A stretch of DNA of 64,000 bases from CAYRFQ01 sp964423615 (GTDB taxonomy: Bacteria > Planctomycetota > Planctomycetia > Gemmatales > Gemmataceae). Under the pieces are notes generated by a model. It did no database searches. It saw only the letters and a list, made by a program, of their open reading frames with translations, and had not been told where the DNA came from. The translations under genes and the position numbers were made by a program. This document shows, piece by piece, positions 34,367-43,722 of the stretch. The stretch covers positions 146,618 through 210,617 of the forward strand of contig CAYRFQ010000004.1 of NCBI GenBank assembly GCA_964423615.1. The letters run 5' to 3'. Every line of letters starts with the position of its first letter. The first letter of the stretch is position 1.

Positions 34367-34816
34367 TTACTCAAGCCACTTATCGAAAATCACAAGGTTG
34401 TCCGCGCGCTCAGGATCCCATCGGATGCCAACGATGTCATATCCCAAGGCGATAGCCAGATGAAGCATGGGACGATGCTGGTTGTGGCATTCGAAGCGAA
34501 TATATTCGTAGTGGTGTTCGCGTGCCCAAGCATGGGCAGCTTCCATGAGTTGCGTAGCGATGCCCTGTCTCCGGTGATCGGGAGCCACGCCATAAAACCA
34601 AGCGAAAAAAACGTTGGGTTTGAGTTCAAATCCCAGGAAGAACCCTACAGGGGTGTCGTCTGCAAGCCGCGCGACCATGTGGAGGACGTTGTATCGGCCG
34701 CGGAAACGACGTTCGAAGGATTCCATTGGCCGGGCCGGACGGTAACATCGGTTATACAATTCGACGATCGTCGGGAGCTCTTCAGGCCCAACCACGTCGA
34801 CAATCACGTTAGCCAT
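34367..34816 (-). CDS. GNAT family N-acetyltransferase
   Basis: A 149-residue acetyltransferase of the GCN5-related family. The acetyl-CoA pyrophosphate-binding motif A is clear: 'FYGVAPDHRRQGIATQLMEAAHAWARE' (R/Q-x-x-G-x-A form). The strands on both sides, 'VGFFLGFELKPN' and 'YIRFECHNQHRPMLHLAIALGYDIVG', complete the fold. The acceptor substrate is unknown. The gene lies 61 nt downstream of the acidic-protein gene and 135 nt upstream of the PhyH-type gene on the same strand. Confidence 0.88.
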   Translation of the reverse strand: MANVIVDVVGPEELPTIVELYNRCYRPARPMESFERRFRGRYNVLHMVARLADDTPVGFFLGFELKPNVFFAWFYGVAPDHRRQGIATQLMEAAHAWAREHHYEYIRFECHNQHRPMLHLAIALGYDIVGIRWDPERADNLVIFDKWLE

Positions 34817-34877
34817 AAGGAGTTGCTTCTCTTTCAGTTTCAGCTCAGGAACGGGACGAAATCGCTCTGTTTTTATG

Positions 34878-36218
34878 TTAGCGTTCGGGTCGATACAAAG
34901 ACGAAATTAGTTCTTGCCAGGACGGGACGTTCCAATTTTCGAACATGTCCCTTGTCTCTTGGTCCTCGAAATCATCGTTATCGTCTTGTGAGCTATCGTG
35001 CTCAGGAGCCAATTCGTCATCGGTCGAATCGTCATTGACAAAATCACTGTCGTCATCTTTGCGTCTTCGTTTCTTTTTCGACCTACTATCCTTATTTGAT
35101 CCTTCTGAATCGCCGTCTCCCTCTTTTTTTGCCTTTGTTTTGTCCTCCTTGTCTTTCTTTCGTTTACGAGAACGTGAGCGTCCACGTTTTTTTCGCGTAT
35201 CGTCGTCTCCCTCTTCGACACTATCGTCGTCGGGAGCTTCGGTCTTGGTATCGTCCTCGTCCTCGTCTTCTTCGTCGGATTGCTTTTTCCCTTCGGTCCT
35301 GCTCTTGCGGGACCGTCGACCACCTCGCCTTCCTCGTCGTCTCCCCCGTCGAGATTCCTTTTCCTCGTCGTCTTTGTCGGTGGAATCTTCGTCGTCTTCG
35401 TCATCGATCTCGGCTTCGATCACAACTTCGTCGTCGTCTTCGGTGTCGTCTTGATCATCGTCGTCCTCGTCACCGACATCCTCGTCAGGTGATGGCCTGT
35501 AGCTTACTAAGTCATCCTCAGCGGAAACATCGGCTCCTTCCGAATCAATCACCGTGACGGTGCCTGGTGGAGATGTTTCTTCGCCGGGGCGTTTGAACGT
35601 CAAGTCATCGTCGGTCAGGTTCTCCCAATCCACAACATCGACTTCATCAACGACGAGGTAGTCGTCCTCGACTTCTGTATCTGGTTCACTTGGAGTCGCT
35701 GGATTCGCGTCCAACGTGTCGGTCTCCGGAGTAAGTTGGTCTTTAGAGACTTCCGGTTCACTCGAGACGTCTTGTTCCTTCCACGATCGGAAAGAGAGCA
35801 TGGCGTCCTCTTGATCTTCCCAAAATTCACTCGTTTGGTTCGAATCTGGATCGGTGGGGTCTTCGGCCTCGACGACTTCCGGCAGTTCCGCCTTGGCTTC
35901 GGGGATGTCGGCTTGACCCTCGCCAGACTCCCAATCCTGGAATCCCTCCGGTTGGCCACCTTGATCCTCGTTGGCTCCGGTGTTTTCCTCTCCTTGATAG
36001 TCTTCAACCACCACTACCACTTCGTCTCCATCGATGGAAATCTCCTCGGCGTCATCCGTGAGGACTGCGACATCGCCTTCTTCCGGAGTCGTTTCTTCGG
36101 CACGACCCTCGGTGGCCTCGGCGTTGTCCTCAGGTTCCTCGTCGAATTCGAGACCCAACAAAGCTGCGGTCTCTTTCCATCGTTCCCGGCGTTTCAGCTG
36201 GTCTTCTTTTTCCGCCAT
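34878..36218 (-). CDS. Highly acidic, low-complexity protein with basic blocks
   Basis: A 446-residue protein, nearly all of it predicted disordered. The first 250 residues are Asp/Glu-rich with a few hydrophobic clusters. Then comes a stretch of acidic runs alternating with Arg/Lys blocks such as 'RRGRRRGRRGGRRSRKSR' and 'KKRGRSRSRKRKKDKEDK'. The ends are the only structured-looking parts: an N-terminal helix ('KEDQLKRRERWKETAALLGLEF') and a C-terminal 'NWNVPSWQELISSLYRPER', which I believe is a conserved motif in planctomycete homologues. Nucleic-acid or ribosome association is suggested by the basic blocks, but this is inference. The DNA is a long low-complexity tract of cgt/tcg/tcc on the plus strand. 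Confidence 0.8.
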   Translation of the reverse strand: MAEKEDQLKRRERWKETAALLGLEFDEEPEDNAEATEGRAEETTPEEGDVAVLTDDAEEISIDGDEVVVVVEDYQGEENTGANEDQGGQPEGFQDWESGEGQADIPEAKAELPEVVEAEDPTDPDSNQTSEFWEDQEDAMLSFRSWKEQDVSSEPEVSKDQLTPETDTLDANPATPSEPDTEVEDDYLVVDEVDVVDWENLTDDDLTFKRPGEETSPPGTVTVIDSEGADVSAEDDLVSYRPSPDEDVGDEDDDDQDDTEDDDEVVIEAEIDDEDDEDSTDKDDEEKESRRGRRRGRRGGRRSRKSRTEGKKQSDEEDEDEDDTKTEAPDDDSVEEGDDDTRKKRGRSRSRKRKKDKEDKTKAKKEGDGDSEGSNKDSRSKKKRRRKDDDSDFVNDDSTDDELAPEHDSSQDDNDDFEDQETRDMFENWNVPSWQELISSLYRPER

Positions 36219-36406
36219 CGTCTTATTGTCCTGCTGTTGTGCATCTCGGTGAATTCGTTGGTCGCATCATAGGTGTTGTCGTGGCCAAGACGTTTGCTGA
36301 CGCAGTGGCGCAAGGAATGGCTCGCCGGTGCATCGCAGTCCGGCAACAAGCTAGAGTCAATAATTTAATTATAGTACTTTGTTAGAGTTTGCCTATCTAC
36401 ACAACA

Positions 36407-36436
36407 CAGGCCCACTAGAACAATTCCGTGGGCCTG
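36407..36436 (-). terminator. Hairpin downstream of the DUF4340 gene
   Basis: A perfect 9-bp stem, CAGGCCCAC (36407-36415) with GTGGGCCTG (36428-36436), lies 37 nt past the end of the ABC/DUF4340 cluster. There is no strong T-run, so it may stop or stabilise the operon transcript. Confidence 0.55.
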
Positions 36437-36472
36437 AGAGCAGAGTTTTCGGAGTAATCAGACAACTCGAAG

Positions 36473-38902
36473 TTATTCCTTCGAGAAGTAGTTGTGTTGC
36501 TCTTTCAAGATGTCTTCCCAGGGCGACTTGTCCAGTAAGAGAACAACTCCGGGCAGCGGATTGATCGAGTTCGGGTTCGTTACAAGTTCGGCAAAGTAGC
36601 CGGTCTCCTGGTCGTTCATCCGTCCCAAGTGGAGTGTGTAGATGGGTTCCTTGCCTGCTTTATTTTTCTCGAGTTTGATTTCGACGGATAAGGCATACTC
36701 GCCATCTTTCTTTTGGTCCCTACGCAGGCCTCCAGATTCGTCCAGGAATCGTTTGGCTTTCATACCCCCAATGTTCCCGAGGAATCCATCGAGTTTGGTG
36801 GCGTCGAATTTTTTCAATGGGAAAAAGGAGATTGTGGCCAGTTGGTCCTGAGGAGCAACCTTGAGCTTCGCGTTCCAAGACGCCGAGGGGCCAGGACGAG
36901 ACACTTTCATCAAACGATGAAGGCCGCCTTGCACCCAGCCACTGATCACCACCTCCCGGATTTTGTCCGTCTCGATTCCCATCACCGTTCGGTCACGGAG
37001 TTCCAGCGTTCGGAGATCATCGTAAGTCGACGTTTTGGCCAGGAAAACAGTGTCCCTGCTGCTGACTAAGGCCGGAACTCCTTTCTTTCCACTCGGTCGC
37101 GGGCGCCCGAATTTGTAAACGACAGTTTCGGGCTTCTCCTTATCCTTGGCTTTCAACTCGATGGTGACAGCGAGCGAAGGACTATCCAAACCGTACTGCG
37201 AGAGCTTGGTATCCTTGTTGACTTGAGCCAACCAATCCACGACCTCTAGCTTGCTCAGCGTGCGAATCAGTTCAGTCACCTGAAAATTGTCTGGACCTCG
37301 CTTGGGGAGATTCTTCGGTTGGATCATTTTCCAACCCATAGTTTCGCTCTCGAGGATGACCGAACCACCGCTACGTTCGATCGTTATTTTCGCGACATTG
37401 GATTCTGTGAGAGGCGGTAATTCACGTTTCAAGAACCCGAGATAACCCTGGTCGAGTTTCAACTCCTCGAGAATCGAGGCTGGATAGGCGAATCGATCCA
37501 CCTCGGCTCCGCGAGTTCGTTTCACGTAAACGACATCTCCCTGCTTGAGGCTAAACAGCAAGCTGACGTCGGGCTCCTTCGCCGTGAGTTTCGGATTCTT
37601 TGCATCCCCGGCGACGCCATCGAAGTAGAAATCGACCTTGGGAAGTTGCTTGGGGTTGTCTAACCCCAACGCCGCGTCTTTGGCCTTTGCCGACAAGAAC
37701 TGCTTGATCTTATTGTCACCATGCAGGACTTCCAGCAGGTCATTAACGACCTTGGCGTCGGCCGTTACAGCATCCTTGGTGTCCTTGGGGATCAACATCC
37801 AATCGGTATCGGGTTTCAAGAGGCGAACGGTGTTTCCTCGGCCGTCGGCAATCTCAAGCCCCTTGGCTTTGACCGGTGTCGGGAACACAAGGTCACGACT
37901 CCGATACATTTCGGGATCGTCCACCGCTTCAAGAAGTTTCTCGACCACGTCCGAGGAAACTTGAGCCAGGTAATCGTCTCCCACAAGACGGACGTATCGT
38001 TTTCCCTTGACGTCGGGACTGATGAGGAGCGTGCGGGTCACCGTTTTCTTCTGGTCAAATCCTTTTCCCTCTTTGTACTCGGTCGTGATTTTCAGTTCTT
38101 CCTTTCCAGGGGCCAGGATGCTGGTCTTCGTGTTGACAAAGTCTTTGGCAGCGGCGACACGAATGTTTCCAACGGCATCAATCAGCGAAGAAAGCCCTGG
38201 TCGATTCTTCTTGTCTTTCGTGTCTCCAGCGACGTCGGCGACTCCGAAATTCTTGGGTCGTTGGAACCGCCAAAGGTCTTCGACGACATCGTACTCCACG
38301 ACGAATTCCTTGCCGCCTCGTTTGGCGATGCTCAGGGTCCGAGCATTCTTGGATGTCACGTCGAGGAGGGTTGTGTCGCGGAACGTCTTCATGTCTTCGG
38401 TCAACGCTTCGTCGATGTTCGAAATCTCCATGACATAAATCCGGTTTGGACGCTCGCTCGAGAGGACAGCAACGTACTTCTCATCCCCACTGCGTCTTCC
38501 CAGTTTGAGCGTCCAAGAATTGTCTTCCGATTCGAGAGTCACGATGACGGGCGGTTCGTCGAGTTTCTCGGTGCTGCGGTTCTGAGTAAAGTCAGTGTCG
38601 TCGGCTTTGGTTGCGTTGCGAACCTGGTAAATGAGTTGGTCGATTTTCGTCTCGGACACACGATATTGGACGTCACCGTCCGGTTCGGTCAATGTCCAAG
38701 CGCCATCCTCCTGCTTGCGGAATTGAAAAGTTCCGTCTTCGGTCTCCAAATCGACAGAGGTGATCTTGGGCTGGAGTTTTTGGAGTTTCGGGAAGAGGTA
38801 TTCGCTCTCGGCAGCTCCCTTTCGGCTCTCGACGATGATGCCGAAGATCCAGAGCATGGCGATCAAGACGGCAAACAGAATGAGGGTTCGTTGGAGGTTC
38901 AT
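36473..38902 (-). CDS. DUF4340 domain-containing protein
   Basis: An 809-residue protein with one N-terminal membrane helix (about residues 5-22, 'LILFAVLIAMLWIFGII') and tandem DUF4340-type domains. Typical text is 'ITSVDLETEDGTFQFRKQEDGAWTLTEPDGD', 'LDEPPVIVTLESEDNSWTLKLGRRS' and 'SKLEVVDWLAQVNKDTKLSQYGLDSPSLAVTIEL'. DUF4340 proteins sit next to GldG/GldF-like ABC permeases in many bacteria, as here, and are probably periplasmic partners of the transporter. The ATG at 38902 starts at the helix; 49 upstream in-frame codons are not convincing. It is the last gene of the cluster that begins with the ATPase at 44787. Confidence 0.88.
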   Translation of the reverse strand: MNLQRTLILFAVLIAMLWIFGIIVESRKGAAESEYLFPKLQKLQPKITSVDLETEDGTFQFRKQEDGAWTLTEPDGDVQYRVSETKIDQLIYQVRNATKADDTDFTQNRSTEKLDEPPVIVTLESEDNSWTLKLGRRSGDEKYVAVLSSERPNRIYVMEISNIDEALTEDMKTFRDTTLLDVTSKNARTLSIAKRGGKEFVVEYDVVEDLWRFQRPKNFGVADVAGDTKDKKNRPGLSSLIDAVGNIRVAAAKDFVNTKTSILAPGKEELKITTEYKEGKGFDQKKTVTRTLLISPDVKGKRYVRLVGDDYLAQVSSDVVEKLLEAVDDPEMYRSRDLVFPTPVKAKGLEIADGRGNTVRLLKPDTDWMLIPKDTKDAVTADAKVVNDLLEVLHGDNKIKQFLSAKAKDAALGLDNPKQLPKVDFYFDGVAGDAKNPKLTAKEPDVSLLFSLKQGDVVYVKRTRGAEVDRFAYPASILEELKLDQGYLGFLKRELPPLTESNVAKITIERSGGSVILESETMGWKMIQPKNLPKRGPDNFQVTELIRTLSKLEVVDWLAQVNKDTKLSQYGLDSPSLAVTIELKAKDKEKPETVVYKFGRPRPSGKKGVPALVSSRDTVFLAKTSTYDDLRTLELRDRTVMGIETDKIREVVISGWVQGGLHRLMKVSRPGPSASWNAKLKVAPQDQLATISFFPLKKFDATKLDGFLGNIGGMKAKRFLDESGGLRRDQKKDGEYALSVEIKLEKNKAGKEPIYTLHLGRMNDQETGYFAELVTNPNSINPLPGVVLLLDKSPWEDILKEQHNYFSKE

Positions 38903-38995
38903 GGCTGTTGTCTTATCTGAATTTCTGTTGTGACTTCGAGAGAGAATCGGAGTGGCCCGAATTGCTCGTTGTGGCGTACGGCCTCGCTGGCAGTG

Positions 38996-39019
38996 CGGGT
39001 TGGTGTAACAACCAACCCG
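38996..39019. repeat. Inverted repeat in the GldG-DUF4340 spacer
   Basis: CGGGTTGGT (38996-39004) pairs perfectly with ACCAACCCG (39011-39019) across a six-base GTAACA loop. It lies between two genes of one transcription unit, so it may protect an upstream mRNA end or tune expression of the DUF4340 gene. Confidence 0.6.
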
Positions 39020-39067
39020 AGTTGCAAATCGCCCTTCCCAAGGCCCCAAGCCAGGCGTACCTGTCTA

Positions 39068-41629
39068 TTATCTGCGTCGCACGACCCACACGCCGATGCC
39101 AATGCCGAAGAGGCCAAGCGTCAACAGGCCAAACGGCAAGAAGATCATCCGTACGGCGCTGACGTTCCCCTGCATTTTGTAATAGTTGCTCTTCTTGGGT
39201 GGGATTCCAATCGTACCGGGGCGATCAGCGAGCCACGCAAACGAACTGGCCACAAGGTCCAGATACGTGTCGGTTCTGTTGGCCTCCGCGTCACTGGCCA
39301 ACTGCATGGCTTCACCGAAAATGACCATCCGTGGTTGTTCGTCACGATCCTTGACGGTGACCGCAACGGACGGAGTGCCCGCACTTTTCGCCTGCATCAG
39401 GCGTGCGTTTAACGCCAGATTGATCCAGTATCGCCGCTCCTGGTCCAGGAGGCTTGGGTTGCTCTCCGAGATAACATACTTCTCAGCAGTCCTTTTGCCT
39501 TCCAGTATGGTCTCGACTTTATACCCACTGGCTTTTCCAGGAAGCGCCCCCACGGTCCGTGGATAATAGAGCAAGAAGTCGAGTCCTCGGAACGGTTTGA
39601 CAAGCGGGTGGTTCGTTTTCGGAGCGACACTCGGCACAAACCGGCTTCGGGTTAAAACACGCTCCGGAGGTGCCATCACCAAACAATCCTGACGGAAGTC
39701 GACGCCGTAGTCTTTTAAGAAATCTCGCCACCCCAAGTCCCCAGCCGAACGGTCCCGATGGTCCATAATGCTCGAGAGCAAAGCTAGTTTGCCTTTGACC
39801 ATCGTTCCATCGGGCTTCTTCACGACATTTTCGTTGAGGTAATTCTCCAGAACGCCAAAGACTTCTTTGGAATAGGCAACTTTCGGCCAGACCACGCCGA
39901 GGACGTTTGCGTCTTCGGGTACCGTATGTGGGTCCTTCAACGACTTCTTGCTGAAGACGATGTCGGGTTTGATGCTTGTTACACCCTTGGGACGTGCCCC
40001 CCAAACGAGCGTTTTCACAACATAGTTGTTGCCTTCGAGCTTCTTGACCAATGAGCTCGTTCCCCAAAATTTTTCCCGGAACTGAATGCCTTGTTGGTTC
40101 ACCACTCCCATGGGAAGACATTCCTCGAATCCCATGGTCAGGTACACGACGGGTTTCCGCTTGTCGTTGGAGAGCAAGTCGAGTTGTGTCATCAACAACG
40201 CTTCTCCCTTGAACTCGTGAGGAGGACGAGCGTCCGGATCGCGACGATTAAAGCCGGGATCGGAAGAAAGTTGATCCTCTTCGATGAACGTATAAGGGGG
40301 CAAATCTTTTCCCTCGGTCGACCCGTAGGCTACCAAAAGCCCTCGCCCGTTTGTCGAATTGATCTTCTTGTACTGTTTCTTCAATTCGACATACTCCAGA
40401 GAGTTTTGCTCGGGAGATACGTATTTCGCACGAAGCTTGGATGTGTGGGCCTGACAGTTACCCAGCAGTGTTTGCACGTCCGCATAGTTTGGGTTTTGTG
40501 ACGACATCAGAACGTAAACGGTTGTTGGCTTTTTCAAGGACTGCAGCATGTTCTTCGAACGCTGGCTGAGGCTGTAAAACCCTTGGGTCTCGGTCCAATT
40601 GAACGTGTAAGGGAACGAACCGTAAATGACCGTGTTCAGAACGATCAAAATGGCCAACAACATCATTCCATTGAAGGCAGCGTTATATCCGTAAATCAAA
40701 CGCCGAAGCGTTGGATTCTGCCGAATGTCGGCGTGGGCGAGATACAGACTGCCAAACATCAAAGCCAGCGCGAGCAACCCAGCATACGCACACGACCAAA
40801 TTTGCACTACCTGGTAACTCGCATCTGGGTCATACCGCCAGGCAGACAACCCACCGGCCAGCAAGTCTGTCCCCCACGAATAAAACCGAAGGAGCACAGA
40901 AGTAAACACGACGATTCCTACCGCACCACCAATGAGAAGCACGAAAATCCGGAATCGGCTCAAATTCAACTCCGGCGACGACAGGTTCACCAACAACCAC
41001 GTGCCCGCGGCCAGAAACACAGCGAACAAACCGAGCGATCCAATGAATTCCGGCACGGGCGTGACCTCAAACCATCCGATGAAGAAGACCGCCCATCCGA
41101 GAAATTTCAATGCAAGCGCAAACGAGACGACCATGACGGCAAATTGCAGTTCGTACAACGTGGCGACGACAACGTCTTGGAGCGGTTGGGTTCCTATTGG
41201 TGACAACAGCCAAAGCCCTTGCACGACCCCGAAAATGCCAAACAACACCGCGCTCAAGAAAAGTGCGAACGACTGAGTGAATCCTTCGCTAAATCCAAGA
41301 ACCACCATCGCCAGGAGTAACAACCCAACGAGTGCAAACAACCCAAAACTGACAAGTCGTCGCTGGGCCAGAAGAGCTTGACGAACTTCTTCGGTTTCCG
41401 AGAGCTTCCGCAGCGTCCAATGCTGCCAGCCCGCCAAACCGAGATATCCAAGGCCGACGACGCCCACGACCCAGCCAGCCCAAGTATTCGTCTCAGAGGC
41501 GAAGTATCCGACCCAACCGGCAAGCAGCAACACCAGAAAGCCCGACCAATACAAACTTGCCACGACTCCCCAGTGCTGTTCCTGAAGATCTGCTGGTTCG
41601 GTAGTGAGTATCTGCCCCTTCGTCGCCAT
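39068..41629 (-). CDS. GldG-like ABC-system membrane/periplasmic protein
   Basis: An 853-residue protein combining about eight N-terminal transmembrane helices (residues 25-330) with a large extracytoplasmic GldG/IFT52-like domain and a final helix (about 825-845). The soluble part opens 'QRSKNMLQSLKKPTTVYVLMS' and includes 'RGLLVAYGSTEGKDLPPY' and 'RKPVVYLTMGFEECLP', as in PF09822 proteins. In gliding Bacteroidetes GldA, GldF and GldG form an ABC transporter; the planctomycete version's cargo is unknown. Gene order here is ATPase, permease, GldG-like, DUF4340, all on the minus strand. The spacer to the permease gene upstream is about 280 bp, so there may be an internal promoter. Confidence 0.88.
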   Translation of the reverse strand: MATKGQILTTEPADLQEQHWGVVASLYWSGFLVLLLAGWVGYFASETNTWAGWVVGVVGLGYLGLAGWQHWTLRKLSETEEVRQALLAQRRLVSFGLFALVGLLLLAMVVLGFSEGFTQSFALFLSAVLFGIFGVVQGLWLLSPIGTQPLQDVVVATLYELQFAVMVVSFALALKFLGWAVFFIGWFEVTPVPEFIGSLGLFAVFLAAGTWLLVNLSSPELNLSRFRIFVLLIGGAVGIVVFTSVLLRFYSWGTDLLAGGLSAWRYDPDASYQVVQIWSCAYAGLLALALMFGSLYLAHADIRQNPTLRRLIYGYNAAFNGMMLLAILIVLNTVIYGSFPYTFNWTETQGFYSLSQRSKNMLQSLKKPTTVYVLMSSQNPNYADVQTLLGNCQAHTSKLRAKYVSPEQNSLEYVELKKQYKKINSTNGRGLLVAYGSTEGKDLPPYTFIEEDQLSSDPGFNRRDPDARPPHEFKGEALLMTQLDLLSNDKRKPVVYLTMGFEECLPMGVVNQQGIQFREKFWGTSSLVKKLEGNNYVVKTLVWGARPKGVTSIKPDIVFSKKSLKDPHTVPEDANVLGVVWPKVAYSKEVFGVLENYLNENVVKKPDGTMVKGKLALLSSIMDHRDRSAGDLGWRDFLKDYGVDFRQDCLVMAPPERVLTRSRFVPSVAPKTNHPLVKPFRGLDFLLYYPRTVGALPGKASGYKVETILEGKRTAEKYVISESNPSLLDQERRYWINLALNARLMQAKSAGTPSVAVTVKDRDEQPRMVIFGEAMQLASDAEANRTDTYLDLVASSFAWLADRPGTIGIPPKKSNYYKMQGNVSAVRMIFLPFGLLTLGLFGIGIGVWVVRRR

Positions 41630-41910
41630 CGTTCTATCCCTTTGTTCAATCTTCGCTTCGATGTATTTCTCTGGAGATTCTTCGCCCTATTGAAGCCGGC
41701 CCGGGCGGTTCTTGGAGTAGTCGTCACATCTTTGGTTTTGAGCCCCACAAGGGCGATAGGTCCTAACCACGTTGTGAACTCAGGCTCAAGGTTCCGCACC
41801 CGATATCTATTTATCCTGCTGCCCCACGGGCTTCCGGACAACACCGCCAATTGTTCCGCCCTTGTGGCAAACCATTCTTCTTTCGAGTCCTTTGGCAAGA
41901 GGACTGGCCG

Positions 41911-43536
41911 CTAGCGCCATTTTCGCGACTCCAACACTTTAATTGTCAGGAACAGCCAGAACACCGCAGAGGAAATGTAGAACAAGTAGAACCTCGGCGC
42001 GACACGGCCCATCAATGCTTGGTCCCATAAGTCAACGAAGTTGACATAAGTCAAAAATGTGGTCCAAGCTGAACTACCCGACGTACCCGTTAAGGGATTG
42101 GAGGCGATGGTGCCCTTCAGCAAGTACAGAAAGATGGGAAATAGCATCCCTAACAAAGTCAAGACGGCAGCCACGACCTGGTTTTTCGTCACGCTCGAGA
42201 AGAAGATGCCCATCGCCACGAAAGCCGCTCCGGTAATCGCCAATGCAAGAGCGAAGCTCAACACGGGACGATAGTCGAATGGCGCTCCTCCCTCGACTCG
42301 CAACGCCACAAGATAAAGTCCCCACGGGTACCAAGCGAGCAAGTAGAATCTCCACGCCGCAAAGAATTTACTCAAAACGATCATGGTTTCGGTCACAGGC
42401 GCGGTGAGCAACACTTCCATCGTCCCGAGACGCTGCTCTTCGCTCAACTGCCGCATGGTGATCACAGGAACGAGGAGCACCAGGGAGGTGATCGAGACGT
42501 AACCGAACATGTAATAAACGATGATTGGCTCTCGAATGGCACCAACCCGAGGGTCTGTGATAGCACTAACGAACGACACGAACGAAAAGCCGCCAAATAT
42601 CGCAAACCCGATCAACACGAAGTAGGCGATGGGTGAGTAGAAGAACGACGCCAGTTCACGTCGAGCCATGACCACAAACTTGTTGTCGGAGCAAATGCCC
42701 ACCGAAAGGAGGAGGAACTCCAAACCGGCATAAATGAAAAGAAACGGAGCACCCGGTTGCTGCGGTGGCCAGGGGAGCCATTTGAACATCGGAGACACGT
42801 ACGGAATCGACCATCCCGCACCGAGTACAATCATCATCACGCCGATGGCTCCGACCCCGAACGGCATCCAATAGGACCACGGGTTCTCAATCGACAGAGT
42901 GCTTACACAACCGCCTACGAACAGCAGCCCCAGTATGAGGTGAACGACCCCTCGTCCCAATAGAAAATCAGACCCGTACCCGGAGGCCGGCAGAAGACTC
43001 CCGATCACTCCTGTGGCAATCATGAGTAGGGCCGTCGCGCCCATCGCTCGACTCACCCAAATACGTAGAGTCTCTTCCGTTTCATTGCGGAAGTAACACA
43101 GGAGGAAACACCACGACAGGGCATAGCAAGGGGCACCGATGAGTAAAAATTGGCCCGAGTAATCCTGTTTGCCAAACCGGAACATAAAGATGTATCCGAG
43201 AGCGAGCAGGGCCGTGCCAAAAGCCCCGTAGAGACGTCGGAACTGAATTTCCGTTTCGTTGAAGGCGTGGAACAACAGCCCTGCCATACCCAACAGGATC
43301 AGGAACGTACCCCCACGCGAACCAATCCGCGCTTTCAGAAACGTTTCCGCCTCATAGGCACTCATCAGAATCGCGAGAGCACCTACAAACGTTGTCAGGA
43401 GGGAAAAGAAGGCGATGATCCGGGCGGGGCTAGGTGTGTCGCTCCGCATGATCGAGGGGGCTCGTTCTTGCGGCGATTCCCACCCTTTGGACAACAAACC
43501 GTCGTCGCGTTTGGGCTTAATGGACTTGGTCGGCAT
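41911..43536 (-). CDS. ABC-2 type transporter permease (GldF-like)
   Basis: A 541-residue membrane protein. The first half has seven or so helices of a DUF-type membrane region ('IIAFFSLLTTFVGALAILMSA', 'FGTALLALGYIFMFRFG'). The second half is a GldF/ABC-2 permease: 'RRELASFFYSPIAYFVLIGFAIFGGFSFV', 'RQLSEEQRLGTMEVLLTAPVTETMIVLSKFFAAW' and 'VVAAVLTLLGMLFPIFLYLL'. The 'EEQRLGTMEVLLTAPVT' motif is diagnostic for this permease class. The start at the ATG at 43536 is chosen because the preceding 14 codons are not typical. It is the membrane partner of the ATPase encoded upstream at 43723-44787. Confidence 0.9.
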   Translation of the reverse strand: MPTKSIKPKRDDGLLSKGWESPQERAPSIMRSDTPSPARIIAFFSLLTTFVGALAILMSAYEAETFLKARIGSRGGTFLILLGMAGLLFHAFNETEIQFRRLYGAFGTALLALGYIFMFRFGKQDYSGQFLLIGAPCYALSWCFLLCYFRNETEETLRIWVSRAMGATALLMIATGVIGSLLPASGYGSDFLLGRGVVHLILGLLFVGGCVSTLSIENPWSYWMPFGVGAIGVMMIVLGAGWSIPYVSPMFKWLPWPPQQPGAPFLFIYAGLEFLLLSVGICSDNKFVVMARRELASFFYSPIAYFVLIGFAIFGGFSFVSFVSAITDPRVGAIREPIIVYYMFGYVSITSLVLLVPVITMRQLSEEQRLGTMEVLLTAPVTETMIVLSKFFAAWRFYLLAWYPWGLYLVALRVEGGAPFDYRPVLSFALALAITGAAFVAMGIFFSSVTKNQVVAAVLTLLGMLFPIFLYLLKGTIASNPLTGTSGSSAWTTFLTYVNFVDLWDQALMGRVAPRFYLFYISSAVFWLFLTIKVLESRKWR

Positions 43537-43722
43537 TGGTGCTATCTCACTGCTGAAAATCTTGCGAAGGCGAAGCATTCCCTGTCAATGCGTTCCGCCG
43601 ATCTTCTGGCTTCTTTTCGGCTTCGATGGTCTGGCTCAGGCTGTCGGACCGGCCTCTCATCTGGTTTTCATTTCTTGGAAAGGTCGAAAACCTGTCCTAC
43701 GTCACACAATTCCACTTCCCAA

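Noticed and set aside
37721..38920. 399-codon open frame on the plus strand
   Set aside because: Antisense to the DUF4340 gene, which has a clear anchor and domain text; the plus-strand product is not protein-like.
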